Source of the DNA: Rubrivivax sp. SCN 71-131
GTDB lineage: Bacteria > Pseudomonadota > Gammaproteobacteria > Burkholderiales > Burkholderiaceae_C
Assembly: GCA_001724995.1 (NCBI GenBank)
Contig: MEFD01000043.1
Location: 124,001-188,000, forward strand
DNA: 64,000 bases
Reading direction: 5' to 3'
The translations under genes were made by a program, and so were the position numbers. The notes below the pieces were generated by a model. It saw only the letters and a program-made list of their open reading frames with translations, did not search any database and was not told where the DNA came from. Shown here piece after piece: positions 44,797 through 53,757 of this stretch (the stretch's first letter is position 1; each line of letters opens with the position of its first letter).

Positions 44797-47582
44797 GCCG
44801 GCACCCTCCGGCGACCCGCAGGCGCCTTGCTCACCTTCACCCGCACGAGGTCGGCACCCGAGCCGGTGGCGTCGGTGAGGTCCAGCGACATCTCGGCCAG
44901 CGTGTTCAGGCTGGGCACGCCGAAGTCCTTGGCCACCGGCGTCGCCCAGTGGTCGAACTGGCCGACGAGCAGCAAGGTGTCGGGCCGGATGCCCTGGCGC
45001 AGTACGACCAGGCCGCGCGTGCTGCGCCGCGGCGTCGCGATGTCGACCCAGTCGCCTTCGTCGACGCCCAGCTTCTCGGCCGCGGCCGGGTTCATGACGA
45101 CGCCGTTGTGGCCGGCGACGTTGCCCGCGACCTCGCGGATCATCTGCATGGCGACGTTGCCGCCCCAGGCGTACTGCATGCTGCGCGCGGTGACGAGCCA
45201 GAACGGATAGTCGGTGGGGCTGCCGCCGGCCTTGACGACCGCCGTCTCCCACAGACCGGGGAAGTCCTTCCACGGCGGCAGCGCCTGGTACTCCTCGAGC
45301 TGCTTGTCCCACCAGTGCATGTCGTTCTCGTGCAGGCGGCGGCCGAGTTCGGCACCCACGCGCTTGAGCCGCTCCTGGTAGGGCATCTCGAAGCGCAGGC
45401 CCCGCTCGACGACGGTCGGGTAGAGGTACCACTGGTCGCGCGGGAAGGGCCGCGTCTTGAAGCCGTTCTCCTTCCACCACTCGAGGCCGAGCACCTCGGC
45501 GCCCTCGGTCAGCTCGGCGCTCGCCGCCTTGCAGGCGGCGTCCCAGATCTCGTCGCGCGTGTGCGCCACCGCAGGGTCGAGCGAGAAGTCGCCCCACTCG
45601 CCGCTCAGCTTGACGCCGCAGGTGCCGCGGTTGATCGCCGCGTTGTACTTCTCGAGCAGGCCGCAGCGCTTGGCCAGCTCGGTGCAGATGTCGCTGAAGT
45701 CGCGCGCCTGCCCGCGCGCCTGCACCGCCGGCTGGCGCAGCGCGAAGCCCTCGTGGTCCCAGAACTGCTCCTGGTACTTGGTGGCGGCCAGGCGCAGCAG
45801 CTGCAGGCCCTCGAGGTCGGTCGCGTCGGGCAGCAGGACGTCGGCGAAGTGGTTGCTTTCGTCGTGCGTGTAGGCGAAGGCGACGACGAAGGGGAAGCGC
45901 GCGATCTTGTCGGTCACGCCCTGGGTGTCCCAGAACGAGATCGCCGGGTTGGTGCGGTAGACGAACCAGACGTCCGGCGGATTCACCTTGGGCAGGCCCT
46001 TGGGCGTGTTGTCGAGGAACATCCACGAGAAGTGCGTGGGCCCGAGCGCCTGCGCCCAGGCGTTGTTGCCGGTCAGCGGCACCATCGTCTTGTAGGCGTT
46101 GCGGATGTTGGGCTGCGCCGACCACTTCTCCTTCGAGGTCGGGTTGAACGGGTAGTCCATCAGCCCGTCGACGCCAGGCTTCACGCTTTCGTGGCGCTCG
46201 GCCATCGGGCGCACCAGGCGCACCGTGGTGCCGATGGTGCCGCCAGGCACCTCGAGCGCGCCGACGAGGGTGGCCAGCAACGTGCGCGCCCAGCAGCACT
46301 CGTAGCCGCCCCAGCCGTTGTTGACGGTCTTGCCCAGCGTCACCGCCACCGGGCGGAAGGGCATGGTCTTGCCGTTGATCTCGATCGTCTGGCCGACGCA
46401 GGCGTGGTCCAGGTACTCGTTGGCGATCTGGCGCATGTCCTTGGCCGGCACGTCGCAGATGCCTTGCGCCCACTCGGGCGAGTAGGGCTTCATGTGCGCG
46501 AGCAGCTTGTCGAAGGCGGTCTCGCCGGCCAGCATGCCGTCGCCGATCACCTCCTGGTCGGCGCCGATCTCGACGGCGTCGACCTCGACCCTGGCCGACA
46601 GCGCCTCGCGGATGCCCGGGGTGTCGTGCGGCACCGCGCGCTGGCTGATCTCGTCCCACACCAGCGGCTTGTGCGTGGCGCGGTCGCGCAGGTAGTAGCC
46701 GTTGGCGCCGACGAGATACGGCGAGCTCGTGTGCCGGGTGAGGTGCGGCAGGTCGAGCTTGTCGCGCGGCGCCTCGTGCAGCATGACGTGGATCAGCGCG
46801 TAGAGGAAGGCCGGGTCGGTCTTCGGCCGGATCGGCACCCACTTCGCCGAGCAGGCTCCTGTGACCGAGAGGTGCGGCTCGACCTGCACGCGTTTCATGC
46901 CGCGGATGCGCGCGTCGGCGTGGCGCCAGATGCCGACGACGCCGCCGGCGGCCTCGATGTTGTTGCCGCAGGAGATCAGGTAGTTGCAGCTCGGCGTGTC
47001 GGGCGCGACGATGAAGGCGCGGTGCCAGAGCTCGCCGTAGAGGTGCTCCGAGTGGTAGCACTTGACGCCCTGGCCGGAGCCGAAGCCCATGTCCACCGGG
47101 CCCCAGGCGGCGAGGAAGGCCGGGAAGGTGCCCATGTAGAACTGCGGCGTGCCGCCGCCGCCGAAGCTGGCCGCCAGGCGCGGGTAGCCGGAAGCGTCGG
47201 TCAGCCCCTCGGCGCGCAGGCGGTTGAGCTGCGCGGCGATGAGGTCGAAGGCCTCGTCCCAGCTGATGGGAACGAATTGTGGATCCTCGTCGCGTCCCTT
47301 CTTCGGATTGCTGCGCTTCATCGGCGACAGGATCCGGTTCGGGTTGTAGGTCTTCTGGATCAGGCCGAAGGCCTTGACGCAGACCTTGCCACCGCCCGGG
47401 TGCACCTCGGCGGCGCAGAAGTTGGGTTCGACCTCGGTGGCGACCCCGTTCTCGACCTTCACGGTGAGCAGGTCGGGGCCGGCGACGCACTGGTAGCAGT
47501 AGGTGGGCACGCGCTGGGTGCCCTCGGGGTCGCGCGGCTTGATCACGCGCGGTGCGGTGCCGATCGGATCGGGGGCGTTCAT
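44793..47582 (-). CDS. padB: Phenylacetyl-CoA:acceptor oxidoreductase molybdopterin subunit
   Basis: A 929-residue DMSO-reductase-family catalytic subunit. It oxidises the alpha-carbon of phenylacetyl-CoA by four electrons towards phenylglyoxylate in Thauera and Azoarcus, the step leading to benzoyl-CoA. The N-terminal cluster motif is CYQCVAGPDLLTV...C...C at 29-70. Pterin-binding stretches include GYPRLAASFGGGGTPQFYMG, NYLISCGNNIEAAGGVVGIW and VPLTGNNAWAQALGPTHFSW. There is no twin-arginine signal (it starts MNAPDPIGTAPRVIKP), so the enzyme should face the cytoplasm, as fits a CoA thioester substrate. A related CoA-ester oxidising molybdoenzyme is the alternative. Confidence 0.87.
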   Translation of the reverse strand: MNAPDPIGTAPRVIKPRDPEGTQRVPTYCYQCVAGPDLLTVKVENGVATEVEPNFCAAEVHPGGGKVCVKAFGLIQKTYNPNRILSPMKRSNPKKGRDEDPQFVPISWDEAFDLIAAQLNRLRAEGLTDASGYPRLAASFGGGGTPQFYMGTFPAFLAAWGPVDMGFGSGQGVKCYHSEHLYGELWHRAFIVAPDTPSCNYLISCGNNIEAAGGVVGIWRHADARIRGMKRVQVEPHLSVTGACSAKWVPIRPKTDPAFLYALIHVMLHEAPRDKLDLPHLTRHTSSPYLVGANGYYLRDRATHKPLVWDEISQRAVPHDTPGIREALSARVEVDAVEIGADQEVIGDGMLAGETAFDKLLAHMKPYSPEWAQGICDVPAKDMRQIANEYLDHACVGQTIEINGKTMPFRPVAVTLGKTVNNGWGGYECCWARTLLATLVGALEVPGGTIGTTVRLVRPMAERHESVKPGVDGLMDYPFNPTSKEKWSAQPNIRNAYKTMVPLTGNNAWAQALGPTHFSWMFLDNTPKGLPKVNPPDVWFVYRTNPAISFWDTQGVTDKIARFPFVVAFAYTHDESNHFADVLLPDATDLEGLQLLRLAATKYQEQFWDHEGFALRQPAVQARGQARDFSDICTELAKRCGLLEKYNAAINRGTCGVKLSGEWGDFSLDPAVAHTRDEIWDAACKAASAELTEGAEVLGLEWWKENGFKTRPFPRDQWYLYPTVVERGLRFEMPYQERLKRVGAELGRRLHENDMHWWDKQLEEYQALPPWKDFPGLWETAVVKAGGSPTDYPFWLVTARSMQYAWGGNVAMQMIREVAGNVAGHNGVVMNPAAAEKLGVDEGDWVDIATPRRSTRGLVVLRQGIRPDTLLLVGQFDHWATPVAKDFGVPSLNTLAEMSLDLTDATGSGADLVRVKVSKAPAGRRRVPA

Positions 47583-47901
47583 GCCAGCCTCGCTTCGTGC
47601 CTCGTTGCGTCCCGGGATCGGGTCGTGCGCTCCCGGGCGATGGCAAGTGGGCCCGCGACGCGGGCGCCGGCCTGGGGGATCTGCTTCATCGTGCTGCGTC
47701 CTGGGGGGATGGATCGAGCGATCGTCCCGCGAGGGATCGGTCGAGGCAATACTGGAACTCTGGTACCCGAATGCAGGATATCTCTTGATTCATAGCAAAC
47801 GGACGAGCTCCGATTGGGGAAAACCCCCGGGGTTCGAAACCACGCCGGCCTCCCAGGCAAGCCGGCCGCTTCTCCCGCCGCCGCCGCCGCGCGAACTCCC
47901 C
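47583..47901. other. padB / lysR-terminal intergenic region
   Basis: A 319-base gap between the 3' end of the lysR gene and the padB start, both on the minus strand. It holds the padB promoter (see 47759-47798). About 176 bases of leader lie between the promoter motifs and the ATG; no reading frame in it resembles a protein. The base composition at 47735-47820 is visibly AT-richer than the surroundings. Confidence 0.6.
47759..47798 (-). promoter_or_regulatory. padB promoter: FNR-like box plus ATTCGGGTACCAGA motif
   Basis: Read on the minus strand, TTGCT-ATGA-ATCAA (47798-47785) matches the FNR/Dnr consensus TTGAT-N4-ATCAA at 8 of 10 positions. Twelve bases further on comes ATTCGGGTACCAGA (47772-47759). 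The same 14 bases occur at 61279-61292. If the FNR box is centred at -41.5, the TACCAG inside the motif falls near the -10 region. Consistent with anaerobic activation of padBCD. Confidence 0.55.
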
Positions 47902-48855
47902 TCAACCTGCGATCGCCGGTTCGTTGGCGGCGTCGCGCCCCCGGCCGAAGAGGCTGCGCACCTGCTCGCGCAGCCAGCGCTGCGCCGGGTCGCCGCTCAC
48001 GCTCTCGTGCCAGAGCATCATGACGTCGTAGCCGACGCCGTCGGGCAGCGCCCAGGCGCGCAGGCCGTGGCGTGCGGACTCGGCGTCGGCGAACATCTGC
48101 GGCACGATCGCCACCAGGTCGGTGCCGTGGATCAGCGCCGGCACGGCGCCGAAGTGGCGCAGGCGCACACAGCTGGTGGCGGCGAGGTCAAGCCGCTCGA
48201 GCAGGCGCTGCACGCTGCCGAGCAGGCTCTCGGTCGGCGCCGCCAGCGCCAGTGCCGCCTGCGCGAGCTGCGCGCGCTCGAGCCGTCCGGACGGAGCCGG
48301 GTGCGCGGGCTGCCAGTCCCTGTCGGTCAGTGCCACGTAGTGCTCGTGAAAGAGCAGCTCGCCGATCACGCCGCGGTGCTCGGGAACGAGCATGCCGATC
48401 GCCAGGTCGATCGCGCGCGATTCGAGCGCGGCGCTCACGCGCTCGGCGTCGACGGCCTCGTTGGTCAGGCGGCCGGCCGGCGAGAGTCGCCGCAGGCGGC
48501 GCGCCAGCGTGGGCAGGAACATCATCTCGCCGAGGTCGCTGAGCGAGAGCCGCCAGTGCACGCCGTCGGTCTCGGGGTCGAAGCTTTCGCCGCGGCACAG
48601 CGCGCTCTCCAGTTCGCGCAGGTGTGCGGCCACCAGCGGCGCGATGCGCTGCGCCAGCCGCGTCGGATGCAGGCCGCTGGGCGAGCGCACGAAAAGGGCG
48701 TCGCCGAAGCAGTGGCGCAGCCGTGCCAGCGCGTTGCTGGTGGCCGACTGCGACAGCGCCAGCTGGCAGCCCGCCTCTGTGACCGAGCCGGTGCGGTGGA
48801 TGGCGCACAGCACGCGCAGCAGGTTGAGGTCGAGCTGGCGGAAGTTCAGTGCCAT
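47902..48855 (-). CDS. LysR-family transcriptional regulator
   Basis: A 317-residue LysR protein. The N-terminal helix-turn-helix is LDLNLLRVLCAIHRTGSVTE, then GCQLALSQSATSNALARLRH and CFGDALFVRSPSGLHPT. The effector domain starts near residue 92 and contains IDLAIGMLVPEHRGVIGELL. By the DALFVRSPSGLHPT pattern it falls in the NodD/NahR-like group, which responds to aromatic compounds. It lies between padB and the nfn/aryl-CoA cluster and is divergent to the latter, so either is a plausible target. The start was set at 48855; ATG 48870 would add five residues. Confidence 0.85.
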   Translation of the reverse strand: MALNFRQLDLNLLRVLCAIHRTGSVTEAGCQLALSQSATSNALARLRHCFGDALFVRSPSGLHPTRLAQRIAPLVAAHLRELESALCRGESFDPETDGVHWRLSLSDLGEMMFLPTLARRLRRLSPAGRLTNEAVDAERVSAALESRAIDLAIGMLVPEHRGVIGELLFHEHYVALTDRDWQPAHPAPSGRLERAQLAQAALALAAPTESLLGSVQRLLERLDLAATSCVRLRHFGAVPALIHGTDLVAIVPQMFADAESARHGLRAWALPDGVGYDVMMLWHESVSGDPAQRWLREQVRSLFGRGRDAANEPAIAG

Positions 48856-49268
48856 GGCCTGGCTCTCCATTCGCCGCATCGATGCGGCGGATTCGGTCAA
48901 TCCATTGGCTCGCTGCGGCGCGGGGCACTAGATTGCGCCTCGCCCGGACACTGAGCCCTGTCACCCGCCGCAGCCGCCTCGGCCCGCCGAGATGCGCCCG
49001 CCGTGCCCGCCGTCCGCGGCGGCAGTCAGAACCTAGTCAGGTGCGCGATGCAGTGCATTGCACCAGATCAAAACCGATTCGGGTATTGCGGTACCAAATT
49101 GATGCTTTCGAGAAGGCCACTTCACCATCGGGAGACAAGGACCGTGAGACAACGCCCGCAACACCAGAACTTCGGCAACCAAGGCGCACGCCGGCCGGCA
49201 GCACCCCGGCGAGCGCGCGAGTCGCAAGTCGGGCGTCGGCCCGCGGCAGCCTGAAAGGACGGTCCGCC
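48856..49268. other. Divergent lysR / nfn-fusion promoter region
   Basis: A 413-base intergenic region between divergent genes. It contains the FNR-like box and ATTCGGGTA motif at 49058-49096. A leader of about 170 bases follows, and GAAAGGAC as the ribosome site lies just before 49269. Open frames here (for example 49003-49254) show no family features and an Arg/Pro-rich shadow composition. Near 48890, ATTCGGTCAATCCATTGG could be a lysR-side element. Confidence 0.55.
49058..49096 (+). promoter_or_regulatory. nfn-fusion promoter: FNR-like box plus ATTCGGGTA / TACC motif
   Basis: TTGCA-CCAG-ATCAA at 49058-49071 matches the FNR consensus at 8 of 10 positions. ATTCGGGTA follows at 49077-49085, and GGGTATTGCGGTACCA at 49081-49096 is an imperfect TGGTA-N6-TACC inverted repeat. 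The distance from the FNR box to the start codon (about 200 bases) is nearly the same as at padB. Suggests coordinated anaerobic expression of both units. Confidence 0.55.
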
Positions 49269-51608
49269 ATGGGCAATCGCATCGTCCGCCGCGAACAGTT
49301 CTCCGACCTGACCTTCCTCTGGGAGATCGAGGCCCCCGACGTCGCCGAGGCCGCCGAGCCCGGCCACTTCGTCATGGTGCGCCTGCACGAGGAAGGCGAG
49401 CGCATCCCCCTGACGGTGGCCGACTTCGACCGCGAGCGCGGCACGATCACCGTGGTCGTGCAGGCCCTGGGCAAGACGACCGCCGCGATGCGCGACCAGT
49501 ACGAAGAGGGCGACGAGGTGCTGGACTTCGTCGGTCCGCTCGGACTGCCGCAGCACATCGAGAAGGCCGGGCACGTGGTGCTCGTCGGCGGCGGCCTGGG
49601 CGTGGCGCCGGTCTATCCGCAGCTGCGCGCCTTCAAGGAGGCGGGCAACCGCACCACCTGCATCGTCGGCTTTCGCGACGCCTCGCGCCGCTTCTGGCTG
49701 GAAAAGCTCGCGCAGTGGGCCGATGAGCTGATCGTCTGCACCGACGACGGCAGCGCCGGGCGCCCGGGCTACGTCGACGCGGCGCTCACCGACCTGCTGC
49801 AGCGTGATCCGGCGGACCTCGTCGTGGCGATCGGCCCGATGCCGATGATGCGCGCCTGCTCCGAGGCCTCGCGGCCCTTTGGCGTGCGCACCATGGTCTC
49901 GCTGAACACCATCATGGTCGACGGCACCGGCATGTGCGGCTCGTGTCGCGTCACCGTCGGCGGCAAGGTGCAGTTCGCCTGCGTCGACGGCCCCGACTTC
50001 GACGCGCACCAGATCGATTTCGAGGAACTCATCGCGCGCCAGCGCCGCTTCAAGCAGCAGGAGGAGCAGGCCAACGCCGACCACGCACATGTCTGCAGCC
50101 TGGAGGAGCTGCTCGTCAAGCAGGGCAAGCGCACGTACAAGAAGTACGCTGCGCTGGAGCGTCACCAGGTGCCGATGCCCGAGCGCGATGCGCAGGAGCG
50201 CTCGGGCAGCTTCGACGAGGTCAACCTCGGCTACGCGCAGATCGATGCGCTGCGCGAAGCCGAGCGCTGCATCCAGTGCGCCAAGCCGACTTGCGTCGAG
50301 GGCTGCCCGGTGCGCATCGACATCCCCCGCTTCATCCGCCACCTGCTGCTGCGCGACCTGCCCTCGGCGCTGTCGGCGATCCACGACTCCAGCCCCTTCC
50401 CCTCGATCTGCGGCCGTGTCTGTCCGCAGGAGAGTCAGTGCGAGGCGCAGTGCATCCTGGTGAAGGCGAAGATGGAGCCGGTGGCCATCGGGCGCCTGGA
50501 GCGCTTCGTCGGCGACCACGCGCCGGTGCCCCAGGTGAGCCCGCCGGCCGCGCCGGGGCAGGGCGGGCGCGTGGCCATCGTCGGCTCCGGCCCCGGCGGC
50601 CTAGCGGCCGCGGCCGACCTCGTCAAACTCGGCGTCGACGTCACCGTCTTCGAGGCGCTGCACGTCGTCGGCGGCGTGCTGCGCTACGGCATTCCCTCGT
50701 TCCGCCTGCCGCGCAGCATCATCGACCGCGAGCTCCAGCAGTTGCGCGCGGCCGGCGTCAAGTTCCAGACCAACAAGGTCATCGGCAAGACCTTCCGCAT
50801 CGACCAGCTCATGGACAAGATGGGCTTCGACGCGGTGTTCATCGCCGCCGGCGCCGGTGCGCCGACCTTCCTCGGCATCCCGGGGGAATCGGCCGGTCAG
50901 GTGTTCTCCGCCAACGAGTTCCTCACGCGCGTGAACCTGATGGGCGGCGACCGCTTCCCCTATCGCGACACGCCCGTCGGCGTGGGCGAGCGCGTGGCGG
51001 TGATCGGCGCGGGCAACACCGCGATGGACTGCCTGCGTACCGCGCGCCGACTGGGTGCGCAGGTGCGCTGCGTCTACCGTCGCTCGGAGGCCGAAGCGCC
51101 GGCCCGCGTCGAGGAACTGCGCCACGCGCGCGAGGAGGGCGTGGACTTCTCCTTCCTGCACGCGCCGGTGGCGATCCTGCTGAACGAGCGCGGCGACGTG
51201 CGCGGCCTGCGCGCGCAGAAGATGATGCTCGGCGAGCCCGACGCGCGCGGCCGCCGTCAGCCGGTGCCGCTGGACGAGTTCGTCGAATGGCCCTGCGACA
51301 GCGTGATCTACGCGCTGGGCACGCAGGCCAACCCCATCGTCGGGCGCTCGACGCCGGGCCTGGAGCTGGACAAGCGCGGCTTCATCGCCGCCGACGGCCA
51401 GAGCCAGGCCACGAGCATGCGCGGCGTCTTTGCCGGCGGCGACATCGTCACCGGTGGCGCCACCGTGATCCTGGCGATGGCCGCCGGGCGCCGCGCCGCG
51501 CGTGCCATCGGCCATTGGCTGCAGCACGAGCGCGCCGAGTGGCCGCCGCAGGTGCCGCCGCCAGCGGAGTACGTCGACGCCGACGCCCACGCCACCACCC
51601 CCGCCTGA
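49269..51608 (+). CDS. Fused NfnA-NfnB-type NAD(P)H:ferredoxin oxidoreductase
   Basis: A 779-residue fusion. Residues 1 to about 280 are the NfnA/DHODH-electron-transfer-like FAD and NAD domain, with VVLVGGGLGVAPVYPQLRAF near 101 and the [2Fe-2S] motif DGTGMCGSCRVTV...C near 222. Residues from about 310 are NfnB/GltD-like: CIQCAKPTCVEGCPVRIDIP near 337, CGRVCPQESQCEAQC near 382, VAIVGSGPGGLAAAADLVKL near 436, and VAVIGAGNTAMDCLRTARRL near 577. In thermophilic and acetogenic organisms separate NfnA and NfnB bifurcate electrons between NADPH, NADH and ferredoxin. Beside the aryl-CoA genes it may help reduce ferredoxin for ring reduction (inference). Confidence 0.82.
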   Translation: MGNRIVRREQFSDLTFLWEIEAPDVAEAAEPGHFVMVRLHEEGERIPLTVADFDRERGTITVVVQALGKTTAAMRDQYEEGDEVLDFVGPLGLPQHIEKAGHVVLVGGGLGVAPVYPQLRAFKEAGNRTTCIVGFRDASRRFWLEKLAQWADELIVCTDDGSAGRPGYVDAALTDLLQRDPADLVVAIGPMPMMRACSEASRPFGVRTMVSLNTIMVDGTGMCGSCRVTVGGKVQFACVDGPDFDAHQIDFEELIARQRRFKQQEEQANADHAHVCSLEELLVKQGKRTYKKYAALERHQVPMPERDAQERSGSFDEVNLGYAQIDALREAERCIQCAKPTCVEGCPVRIDIPRFIRHLLLRDLPSALSAIHDSSPFPSICGRVCPQESQCEAQCILVKAKMEPVAIGRLERFVGDHAPVPQVSPPAAPGQGGRVAIVGSGPGGLAAAADLVKLGVDVTVFEALHVVGGVLRYGIPSFRLPRSIIDRELQQLRAAGVKFQTNKVIGKTFRIDQLMDKMGFDAVFIAAGAGAPTFLGIPGESAGQVFSANEFLTRVNLMGGDRFPYRDTPVGVGERVAVIGAGNTAMDCLRTARRLGAQVRCVYRRSEAEAPARVEELRHAREEGVDFSFLHAPVAILLNERGDVRGLRAQKMMLGEPDARGRRQPVPLDEFVEWPCDSVIYALGTQANPIVGRSTPGLELDKRGFIAADGQSQATSMRGVFAGGDIVTGGATVILAMAAGRRAARAIGHWLQHERAEWPPQVPPPAEYVDADAHATTPA

Positions 51609-51624
51609 ACGGAGCTTGCACACC

Positions 51625-53757
51625 ATGCTGTGCCCCAAGTGCCATCGTCCCCTCGCCGACGACAGCGAAGGCCCCTACATCTGCTGTGCCGGCGCGCCCA
51701 GCGAGTGGAAGTGCAGCGGCTGCGGCAAGATCAGCGAGGGCTTCGCGCTGCCCTACGGCCGCTGCCCGGAATGCGGCGGCGAACTGCAGCTCTGCGAGGG
51801 CGAGCGCGCCAGCCCGGTCGGCCAGGCGCTGCACGCGCTGCGCATGGCGTTCGAGGTCGAGCTCGGCGGGCGCGCCTTCTACCAGCGCGCCGCGGCGGCG
51901 ACGACGGATCCGGTGCTGCGTCAGCTCTTCGGCCGCTTCGCGGTGATGGAGGGCGAGCACATGGAGACGCTCTCGCGCCGCTATCACATCGACGTGCCCG
52001 ACCCCTCGCCGGACTTCCGGCTCGAGGTCGCCGCGCTCTTTGCCGATGTCGCGCACCGCCCCGAGGACCCGGAAAACCTGTTCGCCATCGCCATCGGGCT
52101 CGAGCAGCGGGCCGCCGCGTTCTTCACCGAGCATGCCCACGCCGCGCCCGAAGGCTCCCCCGAGCGCGCGCTCTTTCGCGAGCTCGCAGCCGAGGAGCGC
52201 GAGCATGCCCACACGCTGAAGACCGAGTTCGACTGCTGGCGGCAGGGGCGCGCGGGTCTCTTCGGGACGTCCGACGCCGTGCAGGCGACCTCCGCCGATG
52301 GCCTCATCAACGCCGCGGCGATGCTGCTGCAGGGGCACGATCCCGATCGCGTCGCGCTCGTCTGCGGCGAGCATCAGCTCACCCATGGCGAGCTGCGCGA
52401 CCGCGTCGCGCGTGCCGCGGCGCTGTGGCGCCAGCGCGGGCTGGCGCGCGGGCACCGCGTGGCCATCAAGCTGCCCGACGGCCTGGACTGGGTGGTCGCC
52501 TTCCTGGCCACGATCTGGGCCGGCGGCACGGCGGTGGCCGTGAACCCGAAGATCCCCGGTCCGGAATGGGAGTACATCCTCGAGGAGGCGGGCTTCACGG
52601 TGATCCTGGCCGAAACGGCGCAGGACACGCCGGCCCCCTGGCGCGAGCGCGTCGTGCTCGTCGACGAGAGCCGCCACCTCGTCTCGGCGATGGAGCCGAT
52701 CCCGCCGCGCCTGGTCGACCCGGACACGCCCGCCTTCTGGGTGCATTCCTCGGGCACCTCGGGCAAGCCCAAGGCGGTCGTGCACGGGCACCGCTTCGCG
52801 CGCGAGATCGAGCGCGTCTCGAGCGAGCGCCTGGGGATCACGGCCAATGACCGGCTCTTCGCCAGCTCGCGCCTGTTCTTCTCCTACCCGCAGACCAACA
52901 GCCTGTGGGCGGGCCTGAAGCTGGGCGCCACCATCATCCTCGATCCGCAGTGGCCCACACCCCAGGGCGTGGCCGGGATCGTGGCCGCGACGCGGCCGAC
53001 CGTGCTCTTCAGCGTGCCCTCGCTGTACCGCCTGCTGCTGGCCGAAGGACTTGCGCCGGGCATCGCGCAGGCAGGTGTGCGGCTGTGCGTGTCGGCGGGC
53101 GAAGCCCTGCCGCAAAGCCTGCGCCAGGCCTGGCGCGAGGCCACCGGCCTGTCGATGTTCGACGGCTACGGCGCCTCCGAGACGCTGGTGCTGGTGCTGA
53201 CGGCGCGCGAAGGGGACGACGGCCTGCAGCCCTCGCCGGGCGTCAGGGTGAGCGCCCTCGATCCCGACAGCGCCGCCGACGGGCGACCGACGCGCCTGCG
53301 CTTCAGGCTCGACTGCCAGGCGCTGGGTTACCTCGACCGCCCTGCCTCGCAGGCCGACAGCTTCCGCGACGGGGCCTTCTGCCCGGCCGACCTCTTCGTC
53401 GCGACCGAAGGTGGCGGCTGGCGCTTCGCCGGACGCGAAGACACGCTGCTGAAGATCAAGGGCCGCTGGGTCAACCTGAACGACGTCGAGGAGCGCCTGA
53501 GCGCAGGCGCGCAAAGCCTGATCGAAGGCGCCGCGGTCCGCATCACCGACGCCGACGGCTTCGACTCGCTGGCCTACTTCTACGTCGCGCGCGATGGCCA
53601 GCAGGAGGCGGTCGAGCGCGAACTCGCCACGCGCAGCCAGACGCTGCCCCAGTACCAGCGTCCGCGCTGGCTGCAGCCGGTCGAGAGCATTCCGCGCACG
53701 GCCACCGGCAAGCTGCTGCGGCGCAAGCTCGCCGAACTGCTCGGGGAGACCCTGTGA
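51625..53757 (+). CDS. Rubrerythrin-like domain fused to an aryl-CoA (benzoate/hydroxybenzoate-type) ligase
   Basis: One uninterrupted 710-residue frame. Residues 1-55 hold zinc-ribbon/rubredoxin-like cysteine pairs (C3/C6, C20/C21, C30/C33, C47/C50). Residues 65-205 form a ferritin-like diiron domain with likely ligands E79, E111-H112, E160 and E190 to H194 (EEREH). Residues 222-710 are an adenylate-forming ligase: VHSSGTSGKPKAVVHGHR near 373, DGYGASETLVLVLTA near 513, GREDTLLKIKGRWVNLNDVE near 609 and the catalytic Lys in TATGKLLRRKL near 696. The ligase half resembles benzoate- and 3- or 4-hydroxybenzoate-CoA ligases. The diiron half could scavenge peroxide or oxygen near an oxygen-sensitive pathway (inference). 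ATG 51625 directly follows the nfn fusion; the stop overlaps the next GTG. Confidence 0.85.
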   Translation: MLCPKCHRPLADDSEGPYICCAGAPSEWKCSGCGKISEGFALPYGRCPECGGELQLCEGERASPVGQALHALRMAFEVELGGRAFYQRAAAATTDPVLRQLFGRFAVMEGEHMETLSRRYHIDVPDPSPDFRLEVAALFADVAHRPEDPENLFAIAIGLEQRAAAFFTEHAHAAPEGSPERALFRELAAEEREHAHTLKTEFDCWRQGRAGLFGTSDAVQATSADGLINAAAMLLQGHDPDRVALVCGEHQLTHGELRDRVARAAALWRQRGLARGHRVAIKLPDGLDWVVAFLATIWAGGTAVAVNPKIPGPEWEYILEEAGFTVILAETAQDTPAPWRERVVLVDESRHLVSAMEPIPPRLVDPDTPAFWVHSSGTSGKPKAVVHGHRFAREIERVSSERLGITANDRLFASSRLFFSYPQTNSLWAGLKLGATIILDPQWPTPQGVAGIVAATRPTVLFSVPSLYRLLLAEGLAPGIAQAGVRLCVSAGEALPQSLRQAWREATGLSMFDGYGASETLVLVLTAREGDDGLQPSPGVRVSALDPDSAADGRPTRLRFRLDCQALGYLDRPASQADSFRDGAFCPADLFVATEGGGWRFAGREDTLLKIKGRWVNLNDVEERLSAGAQSLIEGAAVRITDADGFDSLAYFYVARDGQQEAVERELATRSQTLPQYQRPRWLQPVESIPRTATGKLLRRKLAELLGETL

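Noticed and set aside
44949-47795. 948-codon plus-strand open frame opposite padB
   Set aside because: Antisense of a well-supported molybdopterin gene; no recognisable domain.
49003-49254. 83-codon frame in the lysR/nfn intergenic region
   Set aside because: Contains the FNR-like box and promoter motif; Arg/Gln/Pro-rich with no family resemblance.
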